Shown piece after piece: positions 1-7,815 of a DNA stretch of 64,000 nucleotides (position 1 is the first letter of the stretch; the number at the start of each line of letters is the position of its first letter). The position numbers were made by a program, and so were the translations under genes. The notes beneath the pieces are model-generated. The model saw nothing but the letters and a program-made list of their open reading frames with translations, searched no databases and had not been told where the DNA came from. Source of the stretch: JAGXKT01 sp964531695 (GTDB lineage: Bacteria > Planctomycetota > Phycisphaerae > SM23-33). Location of the stretch: the NCBI GenBank assembly GCA_964531695.1, contig CAZHEH010000009.1, positions 1-64,000 of the forward strand, given 5' to 3'.

Positions 1-146
1 CTTCGGTGGCCTTTGTTATGCGCAGACCGTCAAAACTCGTGAATTATGTGGGCTATCGCGAGGGGCTCTGGCCGCTCCGGGGGCCGAATCGATAGCTGTC
101 GCCCGTTTTCGCCCGCCGATATAATGCGCGGCTCGGGAGTGCGCGG
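1..146 (+). other. Window edge and upstream region of the MFS gene
   Basis: No complete gene is visible. One plus-strand frame is open from base 3 to a TAG at 93-95 (about 30 codons) and could be the 3' end of a gene that starts outside the window, but it has no recognisable motif. The rest holds the -10 box and ribosome binding site of the transporter gene that follows. Confidence 0.3.
120..125 (+). promoter_or_regulatory. -10 box (TATAAT) of the MFS gene
   Basis: A perfect TATAAT lies 21 bases before the ATG at 147, so the expected transcript would have a leader of about 15 bases. That leader still contains GGGAG at 135-139 as a Shine-Dalgarno. No good -35 hexamer is visible. Confidence 0.5.
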
Positions 147-1481
147 ATGCTGTTGCGGTTCAGCTTGTACGGCTTCCTCAAGAACCAGCGGTACTTCGAG
201 CCGTTCCTGGTTCTGGCGTTCCTTGCGCGGGGCCTGAGCTACACGGAGATCGGGCTGCTGATCGGCTTCCGCGAGATCTGCATCAACGTCATGGAGATCC
301 CCAGCGGCGCGGTGGCGGACGTGAGCGGCCGGCGGCGCTGCATGATGATCTCGTTCGGGGCGTACATCGCCTCCTACGTTATCTTAGCGTATGCCGGCAC
401 GCTCTGGCCGCTGCTCGGGGCGATGCTGCTGTTCGCCGCGGGCGACGCGTTTCGCACGGGCACGCACAAGGCGATGATTTTCGACTGGCTGGCCCGGGAG
501 GGGCGCTCCGGCGAGAAGACGCGGGTGTACGGCTTCACGCGGTCGTGGAGCAAGATCGGCTCGGCCGTGAGCGTCATCGTCGCGACCGTGCTGGTGTTCA
601 CCGTCGAGGTGGAGAATTACCGCTGGGTGTTCCTGCTGTCGATCGTGCCGTATGCGGCGAACCTCGTGAACTTCCTGCTGTACCCCAGGCGGCTGGACGG
701 CGAATCGAGCGCGGGCTTCTCGATGCGGCGGATCGCGGCGACGACGTGGGCGGGCCTGCGGCGGTCGATGCGCCACCGGCCCCTGCGTCGCGTGCTGGGC
801 GAGTCGATGGCGTACGAGGGCGTGTACAAGTCGACGAAGGACTACATCCAGCCGCTGCTGAAGGCGGCGGCGCTCGGGCTGCCGGTGCTGCTGTGGATGG
901 ACGGTCGCGAGCGCACGGCCGTGGTGGTCGGGGGCGTGTACTTCGTGCTGTTCGTGGCCAGCAGCGCCGCATCGCGGCATTCGTACCTCGTGAGCGAGAA
1001 GGCGCGGTCCGACGTTCGCGGCGCGCTGTGGCTGTGGGCGGCGACGTTCGCGGGGTTCGGCGTCATGGCGGTCGGCTTGGCGACGGGCCTGCCGGGCGTG
1101 GCGGTTGCGGCATTCGTCGCACTGGCGCTGCTGCAGAACTTCTGGCGCCCGCTCATCGTCGGCCGCGTGGCGGACCAGACGGACGACAAAGAAGCGGCGA
1201 CGGTGCTGAGCGTGGAGTCTCAGGCGAAGTCGCTGTTCGCCGCGGTCGTAGCCCCGCTGCTCGGCCTGGCGGTGGACCTTTCGGCGGGGTATGTCGGACC
1301 GGAGCGGAAGTTCCTGCCTGTGGCGGCGCTGGGGCTGCTGGTGACGGGCTACATGCTTCTCCGCGGGCGGCGAGCGGTCCGGCAGGAAGAGGCGGCCGCA
1401 CGGGCCGAGCCGCAAGACGGAGCCCGCCGTGCGCCGTCGAAGCGGCGGCTAATGAACAAACGGCGGCCGAACCGAGAATAG
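147..1481 (+). CDS. Major facilitator superfamily transporter
   Basis: A 444-residue multi-pass inner membrane protein of MFS length. The N-terminal half has the usual MFS layout: a first helix, then the loop between helices 2 and 3 with acidic, glycine and arginine residues (GAVADVSGRRR around residues 53-63). A long hydrophilic central loop follows (about residues 180-240), then a second hydrophobic half, and the C-terminus is basic and cytoplasmic. The ATG at 147 has GGGAG 8 bases upstream. It stands alone, with a kinase gene 170 bases downstream. The substrate cannot be inferred; export of a small molecule is typical for this subgroup but not shown here. Confidence 0.85.
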   Translation: MLLRFSLYGFLKNQRYFEPFLVLAFLARGLSYTEIGLLIGFREICINVMEIPSGAVADVSGRRRCMMISFGAYIASYVILAYAGTLWPLLGAMLLFAAGDAFRTGTHKAMIFDWLAREGRSGEKTRVYGFTRSWSKIGSAVSVIVATVLVFTVEVENYRWVFLLSIVPYAANLVNFLLYPRRLDGESSAGFSMRRIAATTWAGLRRSMRHRPLRRVLGESMAYEGVYKSTKDYIQPLLKAAALGLPVLLWMDGRERTAVVVGGVYFVLFVASSAASRHSYLVSEKARSDVRGALWLWAATFAGFGVMAVGLATGLPGVAVAAFVALALLQNFWRPLIVGRVADQTDDKEAATVLSVESQAKSLFAAVVAPLLGLAVDLSAGYVGPERKFLPVAALGLLVTGYMLLRGRRAVRQEEAAARAEPQDGARRAPSKRRLMNKRRPNRE

Positions 1482-1565
1482 AGATACGAACGGAGGCACG
1501 GCCCATGCTGTGCGCCGCTTCCGAGGCGTATTGCGGCTTGACGAACTGAAGTCGGGAGCGTCTGC

Positions 1566-1571
1566 TATAGT
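1566..1571 (+). promoter_or_regulatory. -10 box (TATAGT) of the FHA-GAF kinase gene
   Basis: TATAGT lies in the gap between the transporter and the kinase, about 80 bases before the GTG start. A TTGACG at 1538-1543 is the only -35-like hexamer, but the 22-base spacing is longer than usual. Confidence 0.4.
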
Positions 1572-1650
1572 ATTGCAGCCGGTGCAGGGTCGTCGGCGTG
1601 GGGGCCGGTTTACGGCGTCCGGACCTGCAAGAGGCAGCCAAGGGTAGCTT

Positions 1651-3270
1651 GTGGCATCCATCCAAGTCATACAGGGCCCGGACAAGGGTCGCACGTTCGA
1701 CCTGCTCGATGGAGACAACATCATCGGGCGCCGCGGGCGGACGGTCGGGCTGAGCGATAACACGGTTTCCCGCCGGCACGCCCGGCTGACGCTGACGGAC
1801 GGGCATTGGATGCTGCGCGACCTCGGCTCGGCCAACGGCACGTACCTGAACGGCGTGCGGCTGCGGCGTCCGGTGCCGGTGAACCGGGGCGACCAGATCC
1901 GCTGCGGCGCGTCGCTGCTCGTGTTTCTCGGCGGCCCGCCGGGCGTGCAGACCTCGGTGGACCTGGACGAGAACGGCCGGTTGGTGGACTCGGCGGTGGT
2001 GGCGCAGATTCCGAGCAACGAGGACTCGGTCATCATCCCGACGCCGGAGGCCGGGGCCAAGGCGATCGACAACCTGCGGATTCTGTACGACCTGATCGCC
2101 GAGGTCGGGTCGATCTTCAACGTGGACGTTCTGCTACGCCGAACGCTGGACAAAATCTTCGAGTTTGTCACCGCCGACCGGGGCTACATCCTGCTGATCA
2201 ACGATCAGGGCGACCTGGACCTGCGCGTCTCGCGGCTGGCGAGCGAGGAATCGGCCCGGGACATTCCGATCTCGCGGACCATGATCAATGAGGTCGTCCG
2301 CCGGCAGGTCGGCGTTCTGAGCAGCAACGCGATGAGTGACCAGCGGTTCGCCTCGGGCAAGAGCGTGCAGGACTACGGCATTCGCTCCGCGGTCTGCGTG
2401 CCAATCAAGGGGCGCGATCGCGTGCTCGGCGTGATCCACGTCGACAGCAGCGTGTCGGAACACACCTACTCGACGGAGCAGCTTCGGCTCCTGACGGCCG
2501 TGGGGTACCAGACGGGTCTGGCGATCGAGAACGTGCGGCTGTACGAGGCGGCGGTGCAGTCCGAGCGGCTCTCGGCGATGGGCGAGACGGTGGCGTACCT
2601 GTCGCACCACATCAAGAACATCCTCCAGGCGATGAGCGCGGGGGCCGACGTGGTCGAGATGGGCCTGAGCCGGGACGACGCGGCGAAGGCCCGCAAGGCC
2701 TGGCCCATCGTGCAACGGAACCTCAACCGTATCAACGGGTTGATCCTGAACATGCTGGCGTTCTCGCGGGAGCGGGAGCCGCAGCTCGAGCCGATCAACG
2801 TCAATCACGTGATCGAGGAGTGCCTGGAGTTGGAGACGCCTCGAGCGGACGAGCGCAAGGTGGCGCTGCTGAGCGACCTCGACGACCTGCCCCCGATCCC
2901 CGCGGACGAGCACGGGCTGCACCAGGCACTGCTGAACCTGATCTCCAACGCCATCGACGCGGTGGAGGACAAGACCGGGGCGGTGACCGTTTCCACGCAA
3001 TACCGGCTGGAGGAGCGGGCGGTCGTGATCCAGGTGATCGACAACGGCGGCGGCATCCCCGCCGAGCAGCAGCCGAGCATCTTCCAGCCGTTCTACTCGG
3101 GCAAGGGCCAGGGCGGCACGGGCCTGGGGCTGGCGGTGACGCGGAAGGTCGTCGAGGAGCACGGCGGCAGCGTCGGCGTGGAATCCGCGCCGGATCAGGG
3201 GACGACCTTCACCATCAAGCTTCCGGCGGAGGAGGAGGAGACGGATGCCTCCGACACGGCGCACCCGTAG
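1651..3270 (+). CDS. FHA-GAF sensor histidine kinase
   Basis: A 539-residue soluble signalling protein. Domains in order: an FHA domain (residues about 5-95; the SRRHARL and SANGTYLNG signatures bind phosphothreonine), a GAF sensor domain (about 145-300), a short dimerisation/phosphoacceptor helix with the candidate histidine in YLSHHIKN (about 312-319), and a HATPase_c domain with N box (NLISNAIDAV), G1 box (DNGGGIP) and G2 box (GTGLGLAV). There is no membrane segment and no receiver domain. The start is GTG at 1651. The gene ends 6 bases from the convergent gyrA stop. An FHA module ahead of a histidine kinase suggests crosstalk with a Ser/Thr kinase, which is inference. The partner regulator is not in the window. 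Confidence 0.9.
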   Translation: MASIQVIQGPDKGRTFDLLDGDNIIGRRGRTVGLSDNTVSRRHARLTLTDGHWMLRDLGSANGTYLNGVRLRRPVPVNRGDQIRCGASLLVFLGGPPGVQTSVDLDENGRLVDSAVVAQIPSNEDSVIIPTPEAGAKAIDNLRILYDLIAEVGSIFNVDVLLRRTLDKIFEFVTADRGYILLINDQGDLDLRVSRLASEESARDIPISRTMINEVVRRQVGVLSSNAMSDQRFASGKSVQDYGIRSAVCVPIKGRDRVLGVIHVDSSVSEHTYSTEQLRLLTAVGYQTGLAIENVRLYEAAVQSERLSAMGETVAYLSHHIKNILQAMSAGADVVEMGLSRDDAAKARKAWPIVQRNLNRINGLILNMLAFSREREPQLEPINVNHVIEECLELETPRADERKVALLSDLDDLPPIPADEHGLHQALLNLISNAIDAVEDKTGAVTVSTQYRLEERAVVIQVIDNGGGIPAEQQPSIFQPFYSGKGQGGTGLGLAVTRKVVEEHGGSVGVESAPDQGTTFTIKLPAEEEETDASDTAHP

Positions 3271-3276
3271 CGGAAC

Positions 3277-5922
3277 CTACTCGGAGCCGCCTTCCGGCTC
3301 CGGCGGCGTTTCGACGCCTTCCGCTTCGTTGGGGCTCGCGTCCCCTTCGAGAGGAAGCTCTCGCTGGTCGGAGTCCTCGGACTCGACGCGCGCGACGCAG
3401 ACGACCTGGTCCTCGTCGCGCAGGTTGATCACGCGGACGCCCTGCGTGGCCCGGCCTATCGCGCGCATCTGAGAGACGCCCGTGCGGACGATCATGCCCA
3501 GCCGCGTGATGAGCATCAGCTCGTCGGCGTCACGGACGCTCTTCATGCCGACGACGAGGCCGTTGCGCTCGCTCGTCTTGATGTTGATGATGCCGGTGCC
3601 GCCGCGGGACTGGAGGCGGTACTCCTCGAATTCGGTCCGCTTGCCGTAGCCGTTCTCGCACACGGTCAGCAGCGTGGCCATCGGGTCCACCAGAGCCATG
3701 TCGACGACGACGTCGTCCTCGCGAAGGTTCACGCCACGGACGCCGGCGGCCGTCCGGCCCATGGAGCGGACGTCGCTCTCCTTGAATCGGATCGCCTGCC
3801 CTTGTGCAGTGGCGAGCACGACCTCGTCGTTGCCGCGGGTAACCGCCACGCCGACGACGGCATCGCCCTCGCCGAGACCCGTGGCGATGATGCCGCCCCG
3901 CCGGGGGTGGGCATACGCGCTGAGCTCGGTCTTCTTGATCTGACCGTGGCGGGTGGCGGTGAGGAGGAAGCGGTCGTCAAATTCCCGAACGGTGACGACG
4001 GCGCGGATACTCTCGTCGCGCTGCATCTCCAGCAGGTTAACGATGGCCCTGCCCTTCGATGTGCGGGCCATCGAGGGGATGTCGTATACCTTGAGCCAAT
4101 GCATCCGCCCGTTGTTGAGGAAAACCAGCAGGTAGTCGTGCGTGGAAGCGATGAAGACGCGCTCGACGAAGTCGCCCTCGCGGGCGTCGGAGCCGATGAT
4201 GCCGCGCCCGCCGCGGCCCTGCGTGCGGTAGGTCGTCAGCGGCATGCGCTTGATGTAGCCCTCGTGCGTGAGGGTGACGACGACGTCCTCCTCGGCGATC
4301 AGGTCCTCGACCTCGATGTCGGCGGCGTCGCCGACGATCTCCGTACGGCGCGGGTCGCCGTACTTGTCCTTCATCTCGTAGATGTCCTCACGGATGATGT
4401 CGAGCAGGCGCTTCTCGTCGGCGAGAATGGCCTCGTAGCCGGCGATCTCGTCGACGAGTTCGCTGTAGTCGCGGGCGAGCTTCTCGATCTCCAGGCCGGT
4501 CAGTCGCTGGAGCTGCATCGCCAGGATGCGGTCCGCCTGCACGCCGGTGAGCATCTGGTCCGACTCGCTGGCCTGCTGCACGAAGGAGTCGGGCAGCAGC
4601 TTGCGGACGGTCGCCCGCTCGGTCAGCCGCATCTTGAGGGCCATCAGGTTCGTCTTGGCCGTCGGCACGTCGGGCGAGGTCTTGATCAGCTCGATGATCC
4701 GGTCGATGTCCGCGACGGCGAGGATCAGCCCCTCCAGGATGTGCGCCCGGTGCCGCGCACGCCGCAACAGGAACATCGTCCGCCGCCGGATCACGTCCTT
4801 GCGGTGCTCCAGGAACGCCGCCAACGTCTCGCGCAAGCTCAGGGTTCTCGGGGCGCGGTGCACCAGCGCGATGTTGATGATGCTGAACGTCGACTGCAGC
4901 GGCGTGTACTGGTAGAGCTGGTTGATGACGACTTCGGGCTCGGCGCCCTTCTTGACGTCAACGACGATCCGCATGCCCTTACGGTCCGAGTGATCCTGCA
5001 CATCCTGGATGTCACGGATTTTGCCGGCCTTCACCACGGCCGCGATCCGCTCGATGATCGTGCTCTTGAGAACCTGGTACGGGATCTCGGTGACGACAAT
5101 CTGCGTCTTGCCGCCTCGGGTCTGCTCCGTGTGCATGCGCGCACGGACCGTCACACGGCCCCGGCCAGAGGTGTAGCCCTCGACGATGCCCTTCCGTCCG
5201 CAGATGAGCCCGCCGGTCGGGAAATCCGGGCCCTTGACGAATTGCATCAGCTCGGTGACGGACGCCTCGGGGTTGTCGATCAGATGGATCAGCGCGTCGC
5301 AGACCTCGCCCATGTTGTGCGGCGGGATGCTCGTTGCCATGCCGACGGCGATGCCCTGGGCGCCGTTGACCAGCAGGTTGGGGAACTTGCTGGGCAATAC
5401 GGACGGCTCCGTCCGCGTGTCGTCGTAGTTGGGCTGCATGTCCACCGTTTCGAGATTCAGGTCGGCCATCATCTCGACGCTGGCGGCGGTCATGCGGGCC
5501 TCGGTGTATCGCATGGCGGCAGGTGGATCGCCGTCAATTGAGCCGAAGTTCCCCTGCGGATCGACCAGCGGGTAGCGGACGTTCCAATGCTGCCCCATGC
5601 GGACGAGCGTCGGGTAGACGGTCGTTTCGCCGTGAGGGTGGTAGTTGCCGGACGTGTCGCCGGCGATCTTGGCGCACTTGCGGTGCTGCGAGCGAGGCCC
5701 GAGATTCAGGTCGTTCATCGCCACGAGCACCCGCCGCTGCGAGGGCTTGAGACCGTCGCGCACGTCGGGCAGGGCCCGGTCCACGATCGTGCTCATCGCG
5801 TACGTCAGGTAGCTCTCGCGCAGCTCCTCCTCGATCGGGAGGTCTTCCACCCGATGCCCGATGAGCATGCCCTGCACCTCGCCGACCGGCTCGCCGCCGT
5901 TCCGCGATTCCGGCTGTTCCAC
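3277..5922 (-). CDS. gyrA: DNA gyrase subunit A
   Basis: Type IIA topoisomerase breakage-reunion subunit, which with GyrB introduces negative supercoils. The protein carries the winged-helix region (LKPSQRRVLVAMNDL), the catalytic tyrosine context (AAMRYTEARM), and a C-terminal beta-pinwheel. A GyrA-box-like stretch (QGRGGRGI) in the pinwheel favours GyrA over ParC. I prefer the GTG at 5922 as start because AGAAGGA sits 5 bases before it, giving 881 residues; the ATG at 5868 (MLIGHRVEDL) and an in-frame ATG at 6072 are alternatives. It is the last gene of a minus-strand run and ends almost against the convergent kinase. Confidence 0.95.
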   Translation of the reverse strand: MEQPESRNGGEPVGEVQGMLIGHRVEDLPIEEELRESYLTYAMSTIVDRALPDVRDGLKPSQRRVLVAMNDLNLGPRSQHRKCAKIAGDTSGNYHPHGETTVYPTLVRMGQHWNVRYPLVDPQGNFGSIDGDPPAAMRYTEARMTAASVEMMADLNLETVDMQPNYDDTRTEPSVLPSKFPNLLVNGAQGIAVGMATSIPPHNMGEVCDALIHLIDNPEASVTELMQFVKGPDFPTGGLICGRKGIVEGYTSGRGRVTVRARMHTEQTRGGKTQIVVTEIPYQVLKSTIIERIAAVVKAGKIRDIQDVQDHSDRKGMRIVVDVKKGAEPEVVINQLYQYTPLQSTFSIINIALVHRAPRTLSLRETLAAFLEHRKDVIRRRTMFLLRRARHRAHILEGLILAVADIDRIIELIKTSPDVPTAKTNLMALKMRLTERATVRKLLPDSFVQQASESDQMLTGVQADRILAMQLQRLTGLEIEKLARDYSELVDEIAGYEAILADEKRLLDIIREDIYEMKDKYGDPRRTEIVGDAADIEVEDLIAEEDVVVTLTHEGYIKRMPLTTYRTQGRGGRGIIGSDAREGDFVERVFIASTHDYLLVFLNNGRMHWLKVYDIPSMARTSKGRAIVNLLEMQRDESIRAVVTVREFDDRFLLTATRHGQIKKTELSAYAHPRRGGIIATGLGEGDAVVGVAVTRGNDEVVLATAQGQAIRFKESDVRSMGRTAAGVRGVNLREDDVVVDMALVDPMATLLTVCENGYGKRTEFEEYRLQSRGGTGIINIKTSERNGLVVGMKSVRDADELMLITRLGMIVRTGVSQMRAIGRATQGVRVINLRDEDQVVCVARVESEDSDQRELPLEGDASPNEAEGVETPPEPEGGSE

Positions 5923-6040
5923 GGGTCCTTCTTCTACCAAATCGGTGCTCCGTCCCTGAGTTACTCCGCCTGCCCGGCGGGAACGAATCAGTGTACCAAG
6001 CCGCTCCGCCGGCCGCAATCGGCACCCTCGTGCCGTCGCG

Positions 6041-7180
6041 TCAGCCGACGCGGTCCGACAGGCCGAGGTCATCCCGCCCGGACCTGACGGCCTCCGCCAA
6101 TTCCTCCGCCGCCAGCTCCGGGCGCCAGTGCACGGCCGCGCCGCGCCGTCGCGGCCCCGAGAACAGGTATTTGGCCACCAGGCCGACGCGCCATCGCTCG
6201 GCCGGGCCGACCGGTCCGCCCCGCTCGACGAAACGGTGCATCTTCGCCAGGAGGTCCCGCACTTGCGCCTCCTGGAGCGGCCAGTCCAGGTCCGCCCGCG
6301 CGGCCACGCGCCCTCGGTCGACCAGGAACGGCCGGGCCTTCCGCCGGCTGCCCGACGGCTGGACCAGGATGAACCGGAACCGCGCCAGCGGGCGAACCTG
6401 TGCGAACTCCGCGTCTTCCAACTCCGACAGACGCGCCAGCCGGGCCTTCATCCGCCCCGCCTCCTCGAAGGCCAGTGAATCCGCGGCCGTGTGCATCTCT
6501 CGTAGCAGTCGATCCTTCTCCTCCGGGCGGCGGCCCAGGGCGTACTCCACGGCCCGCAAGAACCGTTCCCGGTAAACGGCCATCGGCACGGTTCCGTCGC
6601 AGACCTGGCAGCAGCGGCCCATCTGTCCGTACGGGCACGGCCGCGCGTGCGGGGCCTGGCGGAGCAGCCCCGGCTCGCGGCACAGGTCGAAGGCATCGTG
6701 GAGCGCCTCGATGAACCGCCGCGCCGCCCGCCCCGAGGGAAAGGGGCCGAGATGCTCGCCGGGCCCTTCCAGCCCGGCGCGGCGGGCGGTAAGCGTCGGC
6801 ACCCGTCCGGCCGTGTCGGCATACACGAACCAAGCGGGCTTCCAGTCCAGCATGTCCTCGTATTCGTCAGGCCAGATACGCCTCGCCAGCTCAAGGTAGC
6901 GGAGGTCCGTCTCGAAGTGCCCGTCTGCGAGCGTCCAGCAGACGCTGCGCGTGATCTGCCGCAGGTCGGCGGCTTTTCGGCGTTCGTCCTCGCCGCGCTC
7001 GGCCAGGCGCGACCGCAGCTTGGCCCGCAGGTCCGCCGCGGTCAGCAGCGCGATGGGCTCTCCCCCGCTCGCGAACAGACCCAGCACGCCGCGCTTGGCG
7101 GGCACTTCGGCCAGACGCTCTTCGTCCAGAGGCGGGCGGACCTCGACGTGCGCGTCAAACTTGCTCGTCCAGCTCGGCAT
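6041..7180 (-). CDS. UvrC-like protein lacking the nuclease half
   Basis: A 379-residue protein that aligns by eye with the N-terminal part of UvrC. It has a degenerate GIY-YIG-like region (residues about 25-110), then GPFPSGRAARRFIEALHDAF, the cysteine-containing PCPYGQMGRCCQVCDG segment, and a UVR-like helical region (AADSLAFEEAGRMKARLARL) as in UvrB-binding motifs. The YIG half of the nuclease motif is replaced (residues ALLT) although the arginine-rich helix after it is retained, and the UvrC RNase H-like endonuclease and HhH domains are absent. It could be a repair accessory protein or a binding-only paralog. Full-length UvrC, if present, is elsewhere. Confidence 0.7.
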   Translation of the reverse strand: MPSWTSKFDAHVEVRPPLDEERLAEVPAKRGVLGLFASGGEPIALLTAADLRAKLRSRLAERGEDERRKAADLRQITRSVCWTLADGHFETDLRYLELARRIWPDEYEDMLDWKPAWFVYADTAGRVPTLTARRAGLEGPGEHLGPFPSGRAARRFIEALHDAFDLCREPGLLRQAPHARPCPYGQMGRCCQVCDGTVPMAVYRERFLRAVEYALGRRPEEKDRLLREMHTAADSLAFEEAGRMKARLARLSELEDAEFAQVRPLARFRFILVQPSGSRRKARPFLVDRGRVAARADLDWPLQEAQVRDLLAKMHRFVERGGPVGPAERWRVGLVAKYLFSGPRRRGAAVHWRPELAAEELAEAVRSGRDDLGLSDRVG

Positions 7181-7222
7181 ACGGTTCGCGCGGGCGATGG
7201 TCCGGGGCGCCCCGCCCGTCCG

Positions 7223-7696
7223 TCAGAGCCACATGCCCGTGATCGTCCCCTCGTAAACCATGTTCCCGTTGACGAACGCCTGAGTCGCGCCGACGCAACG
7301 TCGCGGCCGCTCCTCCAGAACCTTGCCCGCGACGATGAGCCGTTGCCCGGGCTCGACCGTGCCGCGGAACTTCACGTCATCCACGGCCCCGAAGCCCAGG
7401 AAGCCGTCCCGATCCTTATGGCCCATGACGTAGTAGCTTACGAGTTGTGCGGCCGCTTCGATCATCAGCACGCCGGGGAACAGCGGACGGCCCGGTATAT
7501 GACCCCGGACCCAAAATTCATCGTCACGGCAGTCGCGGTAGCCCACGATCAGCCCGGCCGGCAGGTCATACAAAACGATGCCGTCGAGAAGCTGGAACTC
7601 GTATCGGTGCGGGTTCACCGCGTAGATCTGGTCGCGGTCCGCGACCACCTGACCGAAGTCGAGGGTCGAGACATCAAGCAGCGGTTTCGGTGGCAT
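7223..7696 (-). CDS. FabZ/FabA-type 3-hydroxyacyl-ACP dehydratase
   Basis: A hot-dog fold protein of 157 residues from the ATG at 7696, which has AGGGAG 6 bases upstream; a longer ATG start at 7729 lacks this. The catalytic histidine is in GHIPGRPLFPGVLMIEAAAQ, the standard FabZ active-site helix, and the following DDVKFRGTVEPGQ is the typical second strand. The family dehydrates 3-hydroxyacyl-ACP in fatty acid elongation in the cytoplasm. The N-terminus (LLDGIVLYDLPAGLIVGYR) differs from classical FabZ and resembles planctomycete FabZ-like paralogs, so another acyl-thioester substrate is possible. It lies between the VWA gene and the UvrC-like gene on the same strand. Confidence 0.85.
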   Translation of the reverse strand: MPPKPLLDVSTLDFGQVVADRDQIYAVNPHRYEFQLLDGIVLYDLPAGLIVGYRDCRDDEFWVRGHIPGRPLFPGVLMIEAAAQLVSYYVMGHKDRDGFLGFGAVDDVKFRGTVEPGQRLIVAGKVLEERPRRCVGATQAFVNGNMVYEGTITGMWL

Positions 7697-7815
7697 CGGC
7701 ACTCCCTGCCCACGGCCATGAGCGCTCAATGATCCCGGTCGAGCGCTCCGAGGCGGCGTCGGCGGACAAGCTATCAGCCGCCCTCCGCGCGGTCAACGCC
7801 AAATCGCACCGACGC

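Noticed and set aside
384..1415. Long minus-strand open frame inside the MFS gene (and similar long frames throughout)
   Set aside because: Arg/His/Gln-rich shadow of a high-GC gene on the other strand; no domain or start signal.
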